A stretch of 64,000 bases of DNA from Oleiphilus messinensis (GTDB lineage: Bacteria > Pseudomonadota > Gammaproteobacteria > Pseudomonadales > Oleiphilaceae). The stretch spans positions 4,853,001 through 4,917,000 of the forward strand of contig NZ_CP021425.1 of NCBI RefSeq assembly GCF_002162375.1, written 5' to 3'. Made by a program: the position numbers and the translations under genes. How positions within the stretch are numbered: position 1 is the stretch's first letter; each line of letters begins with the position of its first letter. The notes under the pieces are model-generated. The model was not told the origin of the DNA. It did no database searches and saw only the letters and a program-made list of their open reading frames with translations. This document shows, piece after piece, positions 31,022 through 40,581 of this stretch.

Positions 31022-31259
31022 TCTAACTGTTCTTACGAACGGCCCCATAAAGTATTGCCTCCAGCTTTATATTATCTTTCAACCCGGTATGTTAAAAAAA
31101 TAAACCAAAAAAATCTGAGATATAGTGCAACTTTGATCATTATCTCACGCTTGGAGCCATACGACACAACCAACGACCAAGTAAAGCGACGGAGCCACTG
31201 GGAAACCTGAGGAAGTCATCTATACTCATTCCAAGGTCGAAAATGTTTGGAAAACCACC

Positions 31260-31862
31260 ATGTCTGAAAACCATGCCGAACAAACTGTCGCCGCAGCACG
31301 CATTGCTTCGGAGCTGCATCAAGCGCAGCAAATCGCCCGGCAACTCGCCATCTCATCTAAAAACGCCCGCGCAATCGTGCTGCGTGCTGGCAGCAAAGCT
31401 GCCGGACTCGCAGTAATTGCAAATTTTTATGATGAACTCGCCAATAAGACGATTTCACTCGCCAAGTCCATCAATTTAACAGCATTAAGTATCTCCACAC
31501 ATTCCGTAACGGAATGGCGAAACAGCACAATACTGGAAAAACTCGATTTGGCTTTGCTGCTTGCCCAGGATGCACTCCATAAAGGTGACATTGCAAAGTA
31601 TATCGCAGAATTAAAACTTCGTAAGAAAGAGCTGGACGCGGGATTCAACAAATTGATGAATGAGCTCTACGGCAAGCTGGATGAAATTCAACAACACATG
31701 AGAGCAATTGATGTCATCGCGGTTACCTCCAAACTGGAAGCGGTACAAACCGGTGAATTTAAGGGACATTTAGTCGAAATGGCAGACGGCATACAAGCCA
31801 TGGCAAATAAAATAAAAGAACATGTTACACACTCAATATCACTACTTGATCATGCTCGATAA
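31260..31862 (+). CDS. Chemoreceptor-tip-like cytosolic helical protein
   Basis: 200 residues, almost wholly alpha-helical, no membrane helix. The C-terminal half (IDVIAVTSKLEAVQTGEFKG, then HLVEMADGIQAMANKIKEHV) looks like a degenerate methyl-accepting chemotaxis protein hairpin, where canonical receptors have NLLALNAAIEAARAGE and VVADEVRKLAERT. It stops 42 nt before a di-iron ODP-type gene on the same strand. I infer a soluble signalling partner of that protein, perhaps binding CheA/CheW-like proteins or acting as a private adaptor. The MCP relationship is by eye only. Confidence 0.6.
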   Translation: MSENHAEQTVAAARIASELHQAQQIARQLAISSKNARAIVLRAGSKAAGLAVIANFYDELANKTISLAKSINLTALSISTHSVTEWRNSTILEKLDLALLLAQDALHKGDIAKYIAELKLRKKELDAGFNKLMNELYGKLDEIQQHMRAIDVIAVTSKLEAVQTGEFKGHLVEMADGIQAMANKIKEHVTHSISLLDHAR

Positions 31863-31904
31863 ACGATCAGGTTTTATTTCATACCGGAATTGAATCAAGC
31901 TATC

Positions 31905-32639
31905 ATGCAAACCACAACACTATACAACGAAGGACACCGCTGGCTTATGTTTGGACGGGATCCATCCAAGCCAGACAGAATTATCGATACGAATCAGTAC
32001 ATGATCATTTCAGACAACCAGTCCATTTTACTGGATCCAGGTGGAATCGAACTCTTCGCCCCCATGCTGGCTGCAGTGCTGAAGCATGTATCCATTGATC
32101 AGATTACACACCTGTTTGCTTCGCACCAGGATCCGGATATTATCTCGTCACTTGGACTGTGGGATCAGGTATTACCGAATGCGAAGCTCTACTGCCCGTG
32201 GTTGTGGGAAGGTTTTGTTCGTCATTTCGGCATGAACAACATTGAATTCCACCCGATTAGAGACAATGGTGAATCCCTCACCTTGGGCAACATCGATCTT
32301 CAATTTATTCCCGCACATTACTTACATTCTTCGGGAAACTTTCATGTTTACGACCCCTCGGCCAAAATACTTTTTTCAGGGGATGTGGGTGCCTGCCTGG
32401 AACCACCCGGAGCGCCTTTCCTGGTCGAAGATTTCGATGATCAGATCGACAAAATGCAATTATTCCATCAGCGATGGATGCCCTCAAACAAAGCCAAACA
32501 AGAGTGGATCAAGCGAGTCCGAAAACTCGACATCGACATCATGGCCCCTCAGCATGGCCGACTCTTCAAAGGAGAGAACGTGCAACGTTTTCTCGACTGG
32601 TTTGAAAATCTGGATGTCGGCATAGCGGTGAACAGCTAA
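31905..32639 (+). CDS. ODP/FprA-type di-iron metallo-beta-lactamase-fold protein
   Basis: 244 residues from the ATG at 31905 (a TTG five codons upstream is possible). It is the stand-alone di-iron domain of flavodiiron proteins, without flavodoxin. All ligands are in place: His74-x-Asp76-x-Asp78 (HQDPD), His138 (PAHYLHSSGN), Asp160 (FSGDVGA) and His217 (PQHG). The N-terminal EGHRWLMFGRDP is typical of FprA/ODP proteins. Known relatives reduce O2 or NO or, as described in spirochaetes, sense oxygen/iron for chemotaxis. The preceding gene encodes a chemoreceptor-like helical protein, favouring sensing. Confidence 0.85.
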   Translation: MQTTTLYNEGHRWLMFGRDPSKPDRIIDTNQYMIISDNQSILLDPGGIELFAPMLAAVLKHVSIDQITHLFASHQDPDIISSLGLWDQVLPNAKLYCPWLWEGFVRHFGMNNIEFHPIRDNGESLTLGNIDLQFIPAHYLHSSGNFHVYDPSAKILFSGDVGACLEPPGAPFLVEDFDDQIDKMQLFHQRWMPSNKAKQEWIKRVRKLDIDIMAPQHGRLFKGENVQRFLDWFENLDVGIAVNS

Positions 32640-32687
32640 CAACAAGACCGCCCTCCAGCCATGCTGTTGGGTGGTCAATAACTCCAA

Positions 32688-33719
32688 TTACCAGACTTTC
32701 GCGAACCGTCTATCACGCACGCTCTGGGCTATTCCCATGAGTGGCACATCCCTTCGCCATCGATTTAGCGCAACGTCACCCACTTTCGCCCACATTCCGT
32801 CTATTTCAGGGGTCATTTTCTTGAGACTGAATTGCAGCCCGGCCAAGATGAGAACGCCCTCATTAGCGTCAGGTCCAGCCGATGATTGAACAGAGGTCTC
32901 CGATTGCGCAAACATGTCAACCCGCAAATAAGCAGATTCAAGACCACGAAAGGCATGAAACAGATAGGCGCACAAATACTTTTCATCAACAGCAACCGAA
33001 GCCGCGGACAAATACCCCAACACGGAAGCAAACACATGCACATCCTCAAGCCAGCGAAAGGGCTTCAGAATCCGATTAACAGCATCATTATGGACTTGCG
33101 AACTGCGAGTCAGCTCTACATTATCCAGTCTCAATTCACTGTGCAGTAATTCCGGCGCAAATGGCAGCGGATTCATTGCGGTAAACAACATACCGGACTG
33201 CAGCTCGGGCCGAAGCGTTACAGCAACAATATCGGAACGCCCCTCACGCTCAACTTGATCTGGAGCGATATCCGTACCATTTATCATTTTTGCAAGCAAA
33301 ATAATCTGTTGAGCCTGATCGCCTCCAGTCACAAAAGACTTATGACCACTGACTCGACCATCAACCAGTTCCGTCTTTAACTGCTCCGGTTTTTTGAGAC
33401 CCGGTTCGGAGTAACTCAGCGCCCGCAAAGTCCTTAGAGAATTGACAAAATCCTCGGACACAAGATGCTGACTCGAACACTTCGACGCATTTGCACCACC
33501 CAAGCCTTGCAACAATGCACTCAATGCAACTTGATACCCCCCGAAGAACGCCCAGCCAAGACAGGGAGCCTGAGCCCCCAGCCGGAACGATATTTCAGGC
33601 GCGCTTAGCCCCGAAGAGATATTTTCCAGCGCGCCCCGGTACCATTCCGACATCTGTTTGGGAACACATTCGTTAACGAACCGGTCCGTCGAACGAAATT
33701 CCTGAATGAACTTCAGCAC
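32688..33719 (-). CDS. Acyl-CoA dehydrogenase-like protein
   Basis: 343 residues related to acyl-CoA dehydrogenases: an N-terminal helical part, then ALSYSEPGLKKPEQLKTELVDGRVSGHKSFVTGG, which corresponds to the FAD/substrate beta-domain (family pattern A.TEP..G..), and a helical C-terminus. It is shorter than typical members (about 380-400) and poorly conserved, so catalytic status is uncertain. Start is GTG at 33719, three bases after the stop of the upstream membrane coiled-coil gene, implying coupling. Confidence 0.72.
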   Translation of the reverse strand: MLKFIQEFRSTDRFVNECVPKQMSEWYRGALENISSGLSAPEISFRLGAQAPCLGWAFFGGYQVALSALLQGLGGANASKCSSQHLVSEDFVNSLRTLRALSYSEPGLKKPEQLKTELVDGRVSGHKSFVTGGDQAQQIILLAKMINGTDIAPDQVEREGRSDIVAVTLRPELQSGMLFTAMNPLPFAPELLHSELRLDNVELTRSSQVHNDAVNRILKPFRWLEDVHVFASVLGYLSAASVAVDEKYLCAYLFHAFRGLESAYLRVDMFAQSETSVQSSAGPDANEGVLILAGLQFSLKKMTPEIDGMWAKVGDVALNRWRRDVPLMGIAQSVRDRRFAKVW

Positions 33720-33722
33720 CGT

Positions 33723-34679
33723 TTATTGTCCACCCAACTTCGAAGATTGCATCGCATTCACGGAGAGCTGTATCTCATTCAAACGTCGCTCCATCTGAAC
33801 CACCCGCTGATTGATTTGCCGACGGGAAGCATCAATTGCCTCAATCGCATCTTCAGTGGATTTTACCCGTGTCTCAACATTATTCTGGAACGCCATACTG
33901 GCTAATTTACGCTCAACAGCATCCACACGACTCACAATTTCCTGTGATGCAGACGCTCCACTCTTAACTTTCGCCAAATCGGAACGGAGCAGCTTCAAAT
34001 CGGCCTCTTGCTCGGAAACAGACTTCCCTACAGCCTGGACATTTTGAGAGAGCTGAAGCAGTTGCCGCCCTTCTTTTTTCAGATCCCCTTCAAGCTCGGA
34101 GAGTTTAGCGGGCAACTTGGTCAGAGGTGCAAACTTGCCATCCACACGCTTCGAGAATTGATCCTGGCTAACCGTAAGCGCCTTCAGTTGTGATTCAAGA
34201 TCTGCTGTTTTTTGCTGCATGGCCTGAACAGCATCCTGATTCGCTGCAATCGCTTTCTTGTTACGATCATTAGAGACGCCCCACAGTTTTCGAACCTCAG
34301 AATTAAGTTCAGCCAGACTACGCTGAGTTACAGAGCCTTTCTCCTCCATCTCCGACCCCGTTTCATGAACCTGGCCTTCAATGCGCGCCATCAGGAGTTT
34401 GCTTTGTTTTATGACATCAGACGTATAAGCCAGATTGTCTTCCAGTGTCTGAACTCTTGTCCGGAGCTCCCAAATGTAGAAGCCCGATACAGCCGAAATT
34501 ACGACAATCAACAACAGGGGTAGAACCAATCCGGGCCGCTGCTGACCAGATGCCTTCGCTTTCGGTGTAGGCGTTCGATCTTTTGCAACAGGCGCTTTGG
34601 CGGGTTTCGCTTTTGCCTTCAACCCTCTTTGCTGCTGAAAACGATCAACATCATCTCGGTCAGGTCTCAAATCATCCAT
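33723..34679 (-). CDS. Membrane-anchored coiled-coil protein
   Basis: 318 residues from MDDLRPDRDDVDRFQQQRG. A basic, Pro/Ala/Lys-rich cytosolic tail (about 10-45) is followed by one membrane helix (LVLPLLLIVVISAVSGFYIW) and a long periplasmic coiled coil of about 250 residues rich in K, Q, S, L. A TTG seven codons upstream is the alternative start. No enzymatic domain. Similar architecture occurs in envelope-spanning scaffolds, but no family is recognised. Operon with the acyl-CoA dehydrogenase-like gene. Confidence 0.72.
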   Translation of the reverse strand: MDDLRPDRDDVDRFQQQRGLKAKAKPAKAPVAKDRTPTPKAKASGQQRPGLVLPLLLIVVISAVSGFYIWELRTRVQTLEDNLAYTSDVIKQSKLLMARIEGQVHETGSEMEEKGSVTQRSLAELNSEVRKLWGVSNDRNKKAIAANQDAVQAMQQKTADLESQLKALTVSQDQFSKRVDGKFAPLTKLPAKLSELEGDLKKEGRQLLQLSQNVQAVGKSVSEQEADLKLLRSDLAKVKSGASASQEIVSRVDAVERKLASMAFQNNVETRVKSTEDAIEAIDASRRQINQRVVQMERRLNEIQLSVNAMQSSKLGGQ

Positions 34680-34895
34680 CGTTCTGCACAACCTTATCAA
34701 TCATCATTTCGTATCCCTCAGAATGTGCTCATAAAAATGCACTCATAAAACAGGGGCGACTGCGGCAAATACTAACGAATTCCACAGACTTTAAACAGCT
34801 TAATGAATCAAGATATATACAAAATTTGCATGGGAACGCATGAATCACTAAAATGTGCGCCTCATTTTTTTGATATTTAAGGCAAGGTGCTGGAT

Positions 34896-35387
34896 ATGGA
34901 GCCTCTAGTCGGTTTAATTATGGGGTCAAAGTCTGATTGGCCAACAATGCAACATACGGCAGAAATGCTTGAAAAGCTGGGCGTGCCTTATGAAAAGCAA
35001 GTCGTTTCAGCACACAGAACACCGGATTTGCTTTTTGACTACGCAAGCAGTGCCCAAAGTCGTGGCCTGAAGGTTATCGTCGCCGGTGCAGGTGGCGCAG
35101 CCCACTTGCCAGGTATGGTGGCCTCAAAAACCGTCCTGCCAGTACTCGGTGTTCCGGTACAATCCAAGACACTCAATGGCCTTGATTCACTCCTGTCTAT
35201 TGCCCAGATGCCCGGCGGCATTGCTGTTGGCACACTGGCAATTGGTAAAGCTGGTGCAACCAATGCTGGCTTGCTGGCAGCGCAAATATGCGGACTGTTT
35301 AATCCAGACATTCAAAAAAATGTTGAACAATTCAGAGCACAACAGACTCAAACGGTTCTGGATAATCCAGACCCGGCGCAGGCCTAG
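34896..35387 (+). CDS. purE: 5-(carboxyamino)imidazole ribonucleotide mutase
   Basis: 163 residues with [16 protein letters not shown] and [13 protein letters not shown], then [14 protein letters not shown], all conserved PurE motifs. It converts N5-CAIR to CAIR in purine synthesis. The ATG at 34896 is chosen over an in-frame GTG three codons earlier because AAGG lies at the right distance. Followed by purK 161 nt downstream. Confidence 0.96.
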   Translation: MEPLVGLIMGSKSDWPTMQHTAEMLEKLGVPYEKQVVSAHRTPDLLFDYASSAQSRGLKVIVAGAGGAAHLPGMVASKTVLPVLGVPVQSKTLNGLDSLLSIAQMPGGIAVGTLAIGKAGATNAGLLAAQICGLFNPDIQKNVEQFRAQQTQTVLDNPDPAQA

Positions 35388-35548
35388 AATACGCCCGGAA
35401 TTGCGCCACGCTAACGCGAAAACGACGTTGAGAGTATACTCTAGAAAAGCGCGATGTTCGTCCGGACATTGCGCTGACGTTGCCGTTACCCTAACGGATG
35501 TGCAGATTTAAGCACAAATCCAGTTATTACTGATTCAGGTAAATGATT

Positions 35549-36685
35549 ATGCGCATAGGAATTCTGGGAGCAGGTCAATTAGGACGAATGCTGGCATTGG
35601 CCGGTTACCCCCTAAACATGAAATTCAGCTTTTTCGACCTGTCTGGCTCGCCAACAGCCGGTGTGGGGGACATTTTCATTGATTCTGGAAAATGCGAAAC
35701 CCAGTTAGACGCATTTCTGGATCAAGTAGATATTGTCACCTACGAATTCGAACACCTGCCGCTTGAACTAACCCGTAAAATTGAGTCCAAAAAGCCACTT
35801 TATCCCTCTTCAGAATCCATTCGTGTCTGCCAGAATCGAGTAGAAGAAAAGCAACTTTTCACCCGACTGGGTATACCGACCCCGGAATTTCGTGTCGTTG
35901 AAAGCAGCGAGGAACTGGCAGCGGCGGCTGAAGAACTTGGCTGTCCCGTTGTTGCCAAGTCGGTAACCGAAGGGTATGACGGCAAAGGACAAGCCGTACT
36001 TAAGTCTGCGGATGAAGCAGAAGCCGCCTGGAACAGCATCGGTCACCCACAACTTATTGTCGAATCCTTCATTAACTTCTCGAGAGAGCTGTCCGTTATC
36101 GCTGTACGCTCCACACAAGACGAAGTTGCAGTTTACCCTCTGGCCGAGAACAGCCACCATCAAGGTATTCTGAGAACGTCTATCGCACCGGCACCGGATC
36201 TGGATCCTGAATTTGAAGAGCAGGCAAAGCATTACATATCCACTTTGATGTCCGAGCTAGACCATATCGGCGTGCTAACACTTGAACTATTTGAGACCGA
36301 GCAAGGTTTGATGGCGAACGAAATGGCGCCAAGGGTTCACAATTCCGGACATTGGACGATGGAAGGTGCGCGCTGCAGCCAATTTGAAAATCACATCAGG
36401 GCAATTGCCGGATTACCGCTCGGCTGCACCCAGGCTCGCTCCCCTACCAGCATGCTCAATATCATTGGCCAGGCTGGATCAATTCAAGACTTGCTGAAAT
36501 TACCGTACACACACTTACACCTTTACGGTAAAGAAGAACGAGCAGGGCGTAAGTTAGGCCATATCAATATCTGTGCCGACACTTACAAAGAGCTATGTCA
36601 ACGTACCGAGAACACCTATCAGTTCTTGCCAGGCAGCCCTGAATTCAGCTGCTCACTGAGCAAGAAAGAAAAACAAATACCGTAG
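35549..36685 (+). CDS. purK: 5-(carboxyamino)imidazole ribonucleotide synthase
   Basis: 378 residues, ATP-grasp enzyme beginning MRIGILGAGQLGRMLALAGY. Substrate and ATP-grasp motifs include VVAKSVTEGYDGKGQAVL, NEMAPRVHNSGHWTMEG and the end region LHLYGKEERAGRKLGHIN. It makes N5-CAIR from AIR, bicarbonate and ATP for PurE. Two ATGs are possible (35543 and 35549); the second starts at the conserved MRIGI and has AGG at nine bases. Confidence 0.96.
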   Translation: MRIGILGAGQLGRMLALAGYPLNMKFSFFDLSGSPTAGVGDIFIDSGKCETQLDAFLDQVDIVTYEFEHLPLELTRKIESKKPLYPSSESIRVCQNRVEEKQLFTRLGIPTPEFRVVESSEELAAAAEELGCPVVAKSVTEGYDGKGQAVLKSADEAEAAWNSIGHPQLIVESFINFSRELSVIAVRSTQDEVAVYPLAENSHHQGILRTSIAPAPDLDPEFEEQAKHYISTLMSELDHIGVLTLELFETEQGLMANEMAPRVHNSGHWTMEGARCSQFENHIRAIAGLPLGCTQARSPTSMLNIIGQAGSIQDLLKLPYTHLHLYGKEERAGRKLGHINICADTYKELCQRTENTYQFLPGSPEFSCSLSKKEKQIP

Positions 36686-36773
36686 ATAAAGCCCGAATCG
36701 AGTGCTATTATTTTCGCTCTACTCACTACTGTAGACCTTATACCGGGTGCTACAGCTCAATGTGATATGACAA

Positions 36774-36804
36774 GCGGCGACCATACAATTTATGGTCACG
36801 CCGC
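36774..36804 (+). promoter_or_regulatory. Stable hairpin in the sodB leader
   Basis: GCGGCG-ACCATA pairs with TATGGT-(CA)-CGCCGC around a 5-nt loop, giving a 12-bp stem with a two-base bulge, 31 nt before the sodB ATG. There is no U-run, so it is not a typical terminator for purK. It may shield or stabilise the sodB 5' UTR; sodB leaders in enterobacteria are targets of small RNAs such as RyhB (family knowledge), which is not shown here. Confidence 0.6.
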
Positions 36805-36835
36805 TGATTGCAATTAAAAAATGGAGAAATCTCAC

Positions 36836-37417
36836 ATGGCATTTGAATTACCTCCTCTTCCATATGAAAAAAATGCATTGGAACCCCATATTTCCCAGGA
36901 GACTCTGGAATATCACTACGGCAAGCATCACAACACTTATGTCGTAAAATTGAATGGCCTGGTTCCTGGAAGCGAGTTTGAAGGCAAAACTCTGGAAGAA
37001 ATCATTAAAACTTCCAGCGGCCCAGTATTCAACAACGCAGCGCAAATCTGGAACCACACCTTTTACTGGAACTGCCTGAGCCCAAATGGCGGCGGTGAGC
37101 CAACTGGTGCATTACTGGATGCAATCAACGCAGCATTCGGCTCTTTCGAGAAATTCCAAGCGGAATTCAGCGATAAAGCCGCTAACAACTTTGGTTCTTC
37201 ATGGACTTGGTTGGTTAAAAAGGCAGACGGCAGCGTAGCAATCGTTAACACCAGCAACGCAGCAACACCATTAACAACCGAAGATACGCCGCTGTTGACC
37301 TGTGATTTGTGGGAACACGCCTACTACATTGATTACCGCAATTCTCGTCCGGATTACCTGAAAGCATTCTGGAGCCTGGTAAACTGGGAATTCGTAGCAG
37401 CAAACCTGGCGGGCTAA
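36836..37417 (+). CDS. sodB: Superoxide dismutase [Fe]
   Basis: 193 residues, identical in length to E. coli SodB. Metal ligands His27 (EYHYGKHH), His74 (IWNHTFYW) and Asp/His in [12 protein letters not shown]; Gln70 in NNAAQ is the iron-type marker. Cytosolic detoxification of superoxide. The ATG at 36836 follows GGAGA; an upstream in-frame ATG would include the Shine-Dalgarno itself and is rejected. Confidence 0.97.
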   Translation: MAFELPPLPYEKNALEPHISQETLEYHYGKHHNTYVVKLNGLVPGSEFEGKTLEEIIKTSSGPVFNNAAQIWNHTFYWNCLSPNGGGEPTGALLDAINAAFGSFEKFQAEFSDKAANNFGSSWTWLVKKADGSVAIVNTSNAATPLTTEDTPLLTCDLWEHAYYIDYRNSRPDYLKAFWSLVNWEFVAANLAG

Positions 37418-37472
37418 TCCCGAAAGCTTGCTGCCTTTTCTGTTAAGCGTTTCATTTTAACAGGAAACGAAA

Positions 37473-37506
37473 AAGGCCGGAGGTTAACTACCACCGGCCT
37501 TTTTAT
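37473..37506. terminator. Bidirectional terminator between sodB and gspD
   Basis: AAGGCCGG-a-GGT pairs with ACC-a-CCGGCCTT around a short loop, preceded by an A-run and followed by TTTTT. It serves sodB on the plus strand and gspD on the minus strand. Confidence 0.9.
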
Positions 37507-37534
37507 TTGTAATGACCTAATCGCGCCGCGACCC

Positions 37535-39607
37535 CTATTCCGGGATCATCCCATCTGAACGACTAAAACCGTTGGATTTGAAAAATGATTCCATTTCCGG
37601 CAACTCCATATCTTCAACATTGACGTTTTTGGCCTTCTCGATTCCGAGATTCAACTCCCACAACCCCAAATATTTCTCATCAGCAATCTTTTGGCTATCC
37701 TCTTTATCGCGCAGGATAGTGGGCTTCAAAAAGACCAACAAATTTGTTTTGGTTTTGGTCACGGATGTACTGCGGAACAGTGCTCCCAACCAAGGAATAT
37801 CACCCAGGAGGGGAACCTTGCTTACAGCAGTCTTGTGATCATCCTGAATCAGCCCGCCTAAAACGATAATCTCTTCATTATCCGCTAAAACAGTCGTTTT
37901 TATTTCTCGCTTGGTGGTTACGATATCAGAGGCGTTTTCTACACTGTCACCAATTGCGGAACTCTCCTGTTCGATTTCCAACCGCACCGCATCACCCTCA
38001 CTGACACTCGGGGTGACTTTCAGTGTCAAACCAACATCTTCACGGGTAATCGTCGTAAAGGGGTTAGCTGTACCATCCCCAGTCGTCGTGGTTTCCCCCG
38101 TCCTGAACGGAACATTCCGGCCCACGATAATCTGCGATTCCTGGTTATCCATCGTAATAATGGTGGGCGTAGAAAGTAAGTTAGCATCAGCATTCGATGA
38201 TAAGGCCTGAACCAATACCCCCCATGAGATGCCATTGCTATCTGCATCACCAACACCGAACCCGATACCCTCGGGAATGGATGTTGGCACAGATTCATTA
38301 ACGATAGACGTGATTACCGAAGCAGCACTGACACCAACGTTTCGGAAGTTAGAGAACGCAGCAGGTACGGAGCCACTTGATTGATCCCCTATCGCCCACT
38401 GAACCCCTAATCCTTTAGTGGTCTCATCATTAATTTCCACTATTGCCGCTTCTATCAAAACCTGTGCCCGACGAACATCAAGCTGCGTGATCACCAGTTC
38501 AACTTCCTTCATAACAGAAGGCTCTGCTCGAACAACCAAGGCATTCAAACCTTCGTCGGCGTAGATGCTCGCGGCTGCAACATTTTTCTTGGCGCCACCC
38601 TGCTCTTTCACCTCAGCCTGAACATCACCCATCAATCCTTTGAGTAATTCAGCCAACGTTTCCGCATCGGCATGTTTGAGTCGAATAACTTTTGTCGTAC
38701 CTGAAGTGGCAGCAGGCTGATCCAGCTTCTCGATCAATTCCTTGATTTTTTCCCGAAAATTTTCATCACCTTTGATGATCAGACGATTGCTCCGCTCATC
38801 CGCTACGACACTGAACTTTTGCGCCAGCGACTTCGCTTTTCCCTTGCCAATCTCGGAAGGTGCTAATTCTTCCAGAAGCTTGACCATATCCCCCACCCAG
38901 GCTTCTTCAAGTTGAACCACTTCGAGCTCATATTTCGAAGGGCTGTCCAACTCTTCCACAATTCCGGCAATGCGACTGATATTGGCGATGTGATCACTGA
39001 TAATCAGAGCATTCGCGGCAGCAACCCCGGCCAAATGCCCGTATTTAGCCACCATTGGCCTGAGAATGGGCACCAATTCCAGGGCATTGGCATTGTTGAC
39101 CTGTATAACCTTTGTGACAATCTGCTCGGTCGGAACCCCGCGCAATAATTTGAGGTTATCCGCGAGCTGTTTCGCTTCATTTTGCTGAACAATTTTAATA
39201 ACGCCATCGGAGGGTATCGCAGTAAAATTATTGACCTGCAGAACCGATAAAAACATTTCATAAATTGCATCACGGTTCATTTTCGCATTGGAAATGACCG
39301 TTACTTTACCTTTCACGCGAGGATCAATAACAAAATTGTAGCCTGTTATTTCAGCAACTTGCTGAATAAACGCACGAATATCTGCATCTTTATTATTTAT
39401 CTGCCATGTCTGCTCGTCTTCAGCCAGAGACAAAGTGGCACACATCATGAGACAGAGCGCGACAATTCCCCGCAAAGGTTCAAGAAAATGGCGAGTTAAC
39501 GGCCCTTTTGTGTCTACGGCATGAGAAATTGATACTGCTTTGTTCAATCGAATACCGACAAATTCGCCATTCGAATGTTGTGCTACTGGCCGTTTACTTC
39601 CGATCAC
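37535..39607 (-). CDS. gspD: Type II secretion system secretin GspD
   Basis: 690 residues. After an unusually long N-terminal extension a signal sequence (LRGIVALCLMMCATLSLA) leads to the N0 domain (DADIRAFIQQVAEITGYNFVIDPRV), N1-N3 domains and the C-terminal secretin barrel (VPFRTG, VGLTLKVTP, then VPLLGDIPWLGALFR). Forms the outer-membrane exit channel for folded exoproteins. Start is GTG at 39607 with AGGA about nine bases upstream. Last gene of a gspN-gspC-gspD unit; no pilotin gene is adjacent. Confidence 0.95.
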   Translation of the reverse strand: MIGSKRPVAQHSNGEFVGIRLNKAVSISHAVDTKGPLTRHFLEPLRGIVALCLMMCATLSLAEDEQTWQINNKDADIRAFIQQVAEITGYNFVIDPRVKGKVTVISNAKMNRDAIYEMFLSVLQVNNFTAIPSDGVIKIVQQNEAKQLADNLKLLRGVPTEQIVTKVIQVNNANALELVPILRPMVAKYGHLAGVAAANALIISDHIANISRIAGIVEELDSPSKYELEVVQLEEAWVGDMVKLLEELAPSEIGKGKAKSLAQKFSVVADERSNRLIIKGDENFREKIKELIEKLDQPAATSGTTKVIRLKHADAETLAELLKGLMGDVQAEVKEQGGAKKNVAAASIYADEGLNALVVRAEPSVMKEVELVITQLDVRRAQVLIEAAIVEINDETTKGLGVQWAIGDQSSGSVPAAFSNFRNVGVSAASVITSIVNESVPTSIPEGIGFGVGDADSNGISWGVLVQALSSNADANLLSTPTIITMDNQESQIIVGRNVPFRTGETTTTGDGTANPFTTITREDVGLTLKVTPSVSEGDAVRLEIEQESSAIGDSVENASDIVTTKREIKTTVLADNEEIIVLGGLIQDDHKTAVSKVPLLGDIPWLGALFRSTSVTKTKTNLLVFLKPTILRDKEDSQKIADEKYLGLWELNLGIEKAKNVNVEDMELPEMESFFKSNGFSRSDGMIPE

Positions 39608-39645
39608 CGTTGAGTTCCTATCACTGATTAGATTTTTCCACGATC

Positions 39646-40533
39646 CTAACGAAGCGGGTAACTTACCGAAAAGAATGTTCCGTCCCGTTCGACTTCTACT
39701 TCAACATTGCCCTGCTCATACAAGCGCTTCAATAGCATCCGATCCTGTTGAATGTTTCCCAGAGGCATACCATTTACTGATTTGATTACATCACCCTGCT
39801 TTAAGTTTAGACGCCTGAGCATGGGGTTGTTACCATTAAAAACATAACCTTCTGCCGCCCCTGCTTTAACCGCTTGCAGACCAACAGAATTCAATGCGCC
39901 TTGAGGGTCACGCTCCAGCCGCTTTGCTGCCACATCGACAAACTCTTTCGGCGTCTCGATCCGCGCAGGTCTTTGTGCTGCAACTTTAGAAAAGTTGCGT
40001 TTGCTGCCATCCTGTTCGGAAAAATGGAGTGCTTCACGGCGCCCATTACTATTCAGGATAACGCGGTCAGCATAAACTTCGATCAGTGTCGCTTGGCCAT
40101 GGATATCGTCACCAACTGAAAAGTAGTCTTCATTACGGCCTTTTGCCAAAATAATCGCGCCAGCATCCTCATGCCGATCCGCAGCCACAACGCCCTTTAA
40201 TTCAAGCTGAAGACGAGTCTTGGGCGCTTCAGTTGGCGTTACTGCTGCACTCTGGTCAGTGGCCCTTTTAGCACTGACAACGCCAAACATTCCCATCATT
40301 GCCTGTATCGAAAACCCTGACTGTCTATTCTCATTCCGTTGTTGAGAGACTGCTTGCACTTGACGATCTTCACTCGCGCTTCGCTGCGTCTCACCATCCA
40401 GAATATACCAGGTAAACTCTGCGGCTTCTCTCGCCCACAAAGTCATGAGCGCAAGCAAGCCAATGATGACCAGCCCGGATCGAATTCGTCCTGACAAACG
40501 ATTGGATGTTGTGTTTAAAGCCCTATCCGACAT
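39646..40533 (-). CDS. gspC: Type II secretion system protein GspC
   Basis: 295 residues: short cytosolic tail, one membrane helix (SGLVIIGLLALMTLWAREAAEF), a linker, the homology region (KTRLQLELKGVVAADRHEDAGAIIL) and a C-terminal PDZ-like domain (LNLKQGDVIKSVNGMPLGN). GspC links the inner-membrane platform to GspD. Gaps of 38 and 48 nt to gspD and gspN indicate an operon. Confidence 0.93.
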   Translation of the reverse strand: MSDRALNTTSNRLSGRIRSGLVIIGLLALMTLWAREAAEFTWYILDGETQRSASEDRQVQAVSQQRNENRQSGFSIQAMMGMFGVVSAKRATDQSAAVTPTEAPKTRLQLELKGVVAADRHEDAGAIILAKGRNEDYFSVGDDIHGQATLIEVYADRVILNSNGRREALHFSEQDGSKRNFSKVAAQRPARIETPKEFVDVAAKRLERDPQGALNSVGLQAVKAGAAEGYVFNGNNPMLRRLNLKQGDVIKSVNGMPLGNIQQDRMLLKRLYEQGNVEVEVERDGTFFSVSYPLR

Positions 40534-40581
40534 AGCAACAAATTCTCAACGATCGCTATTCAATACCCAAATTAAATATAG

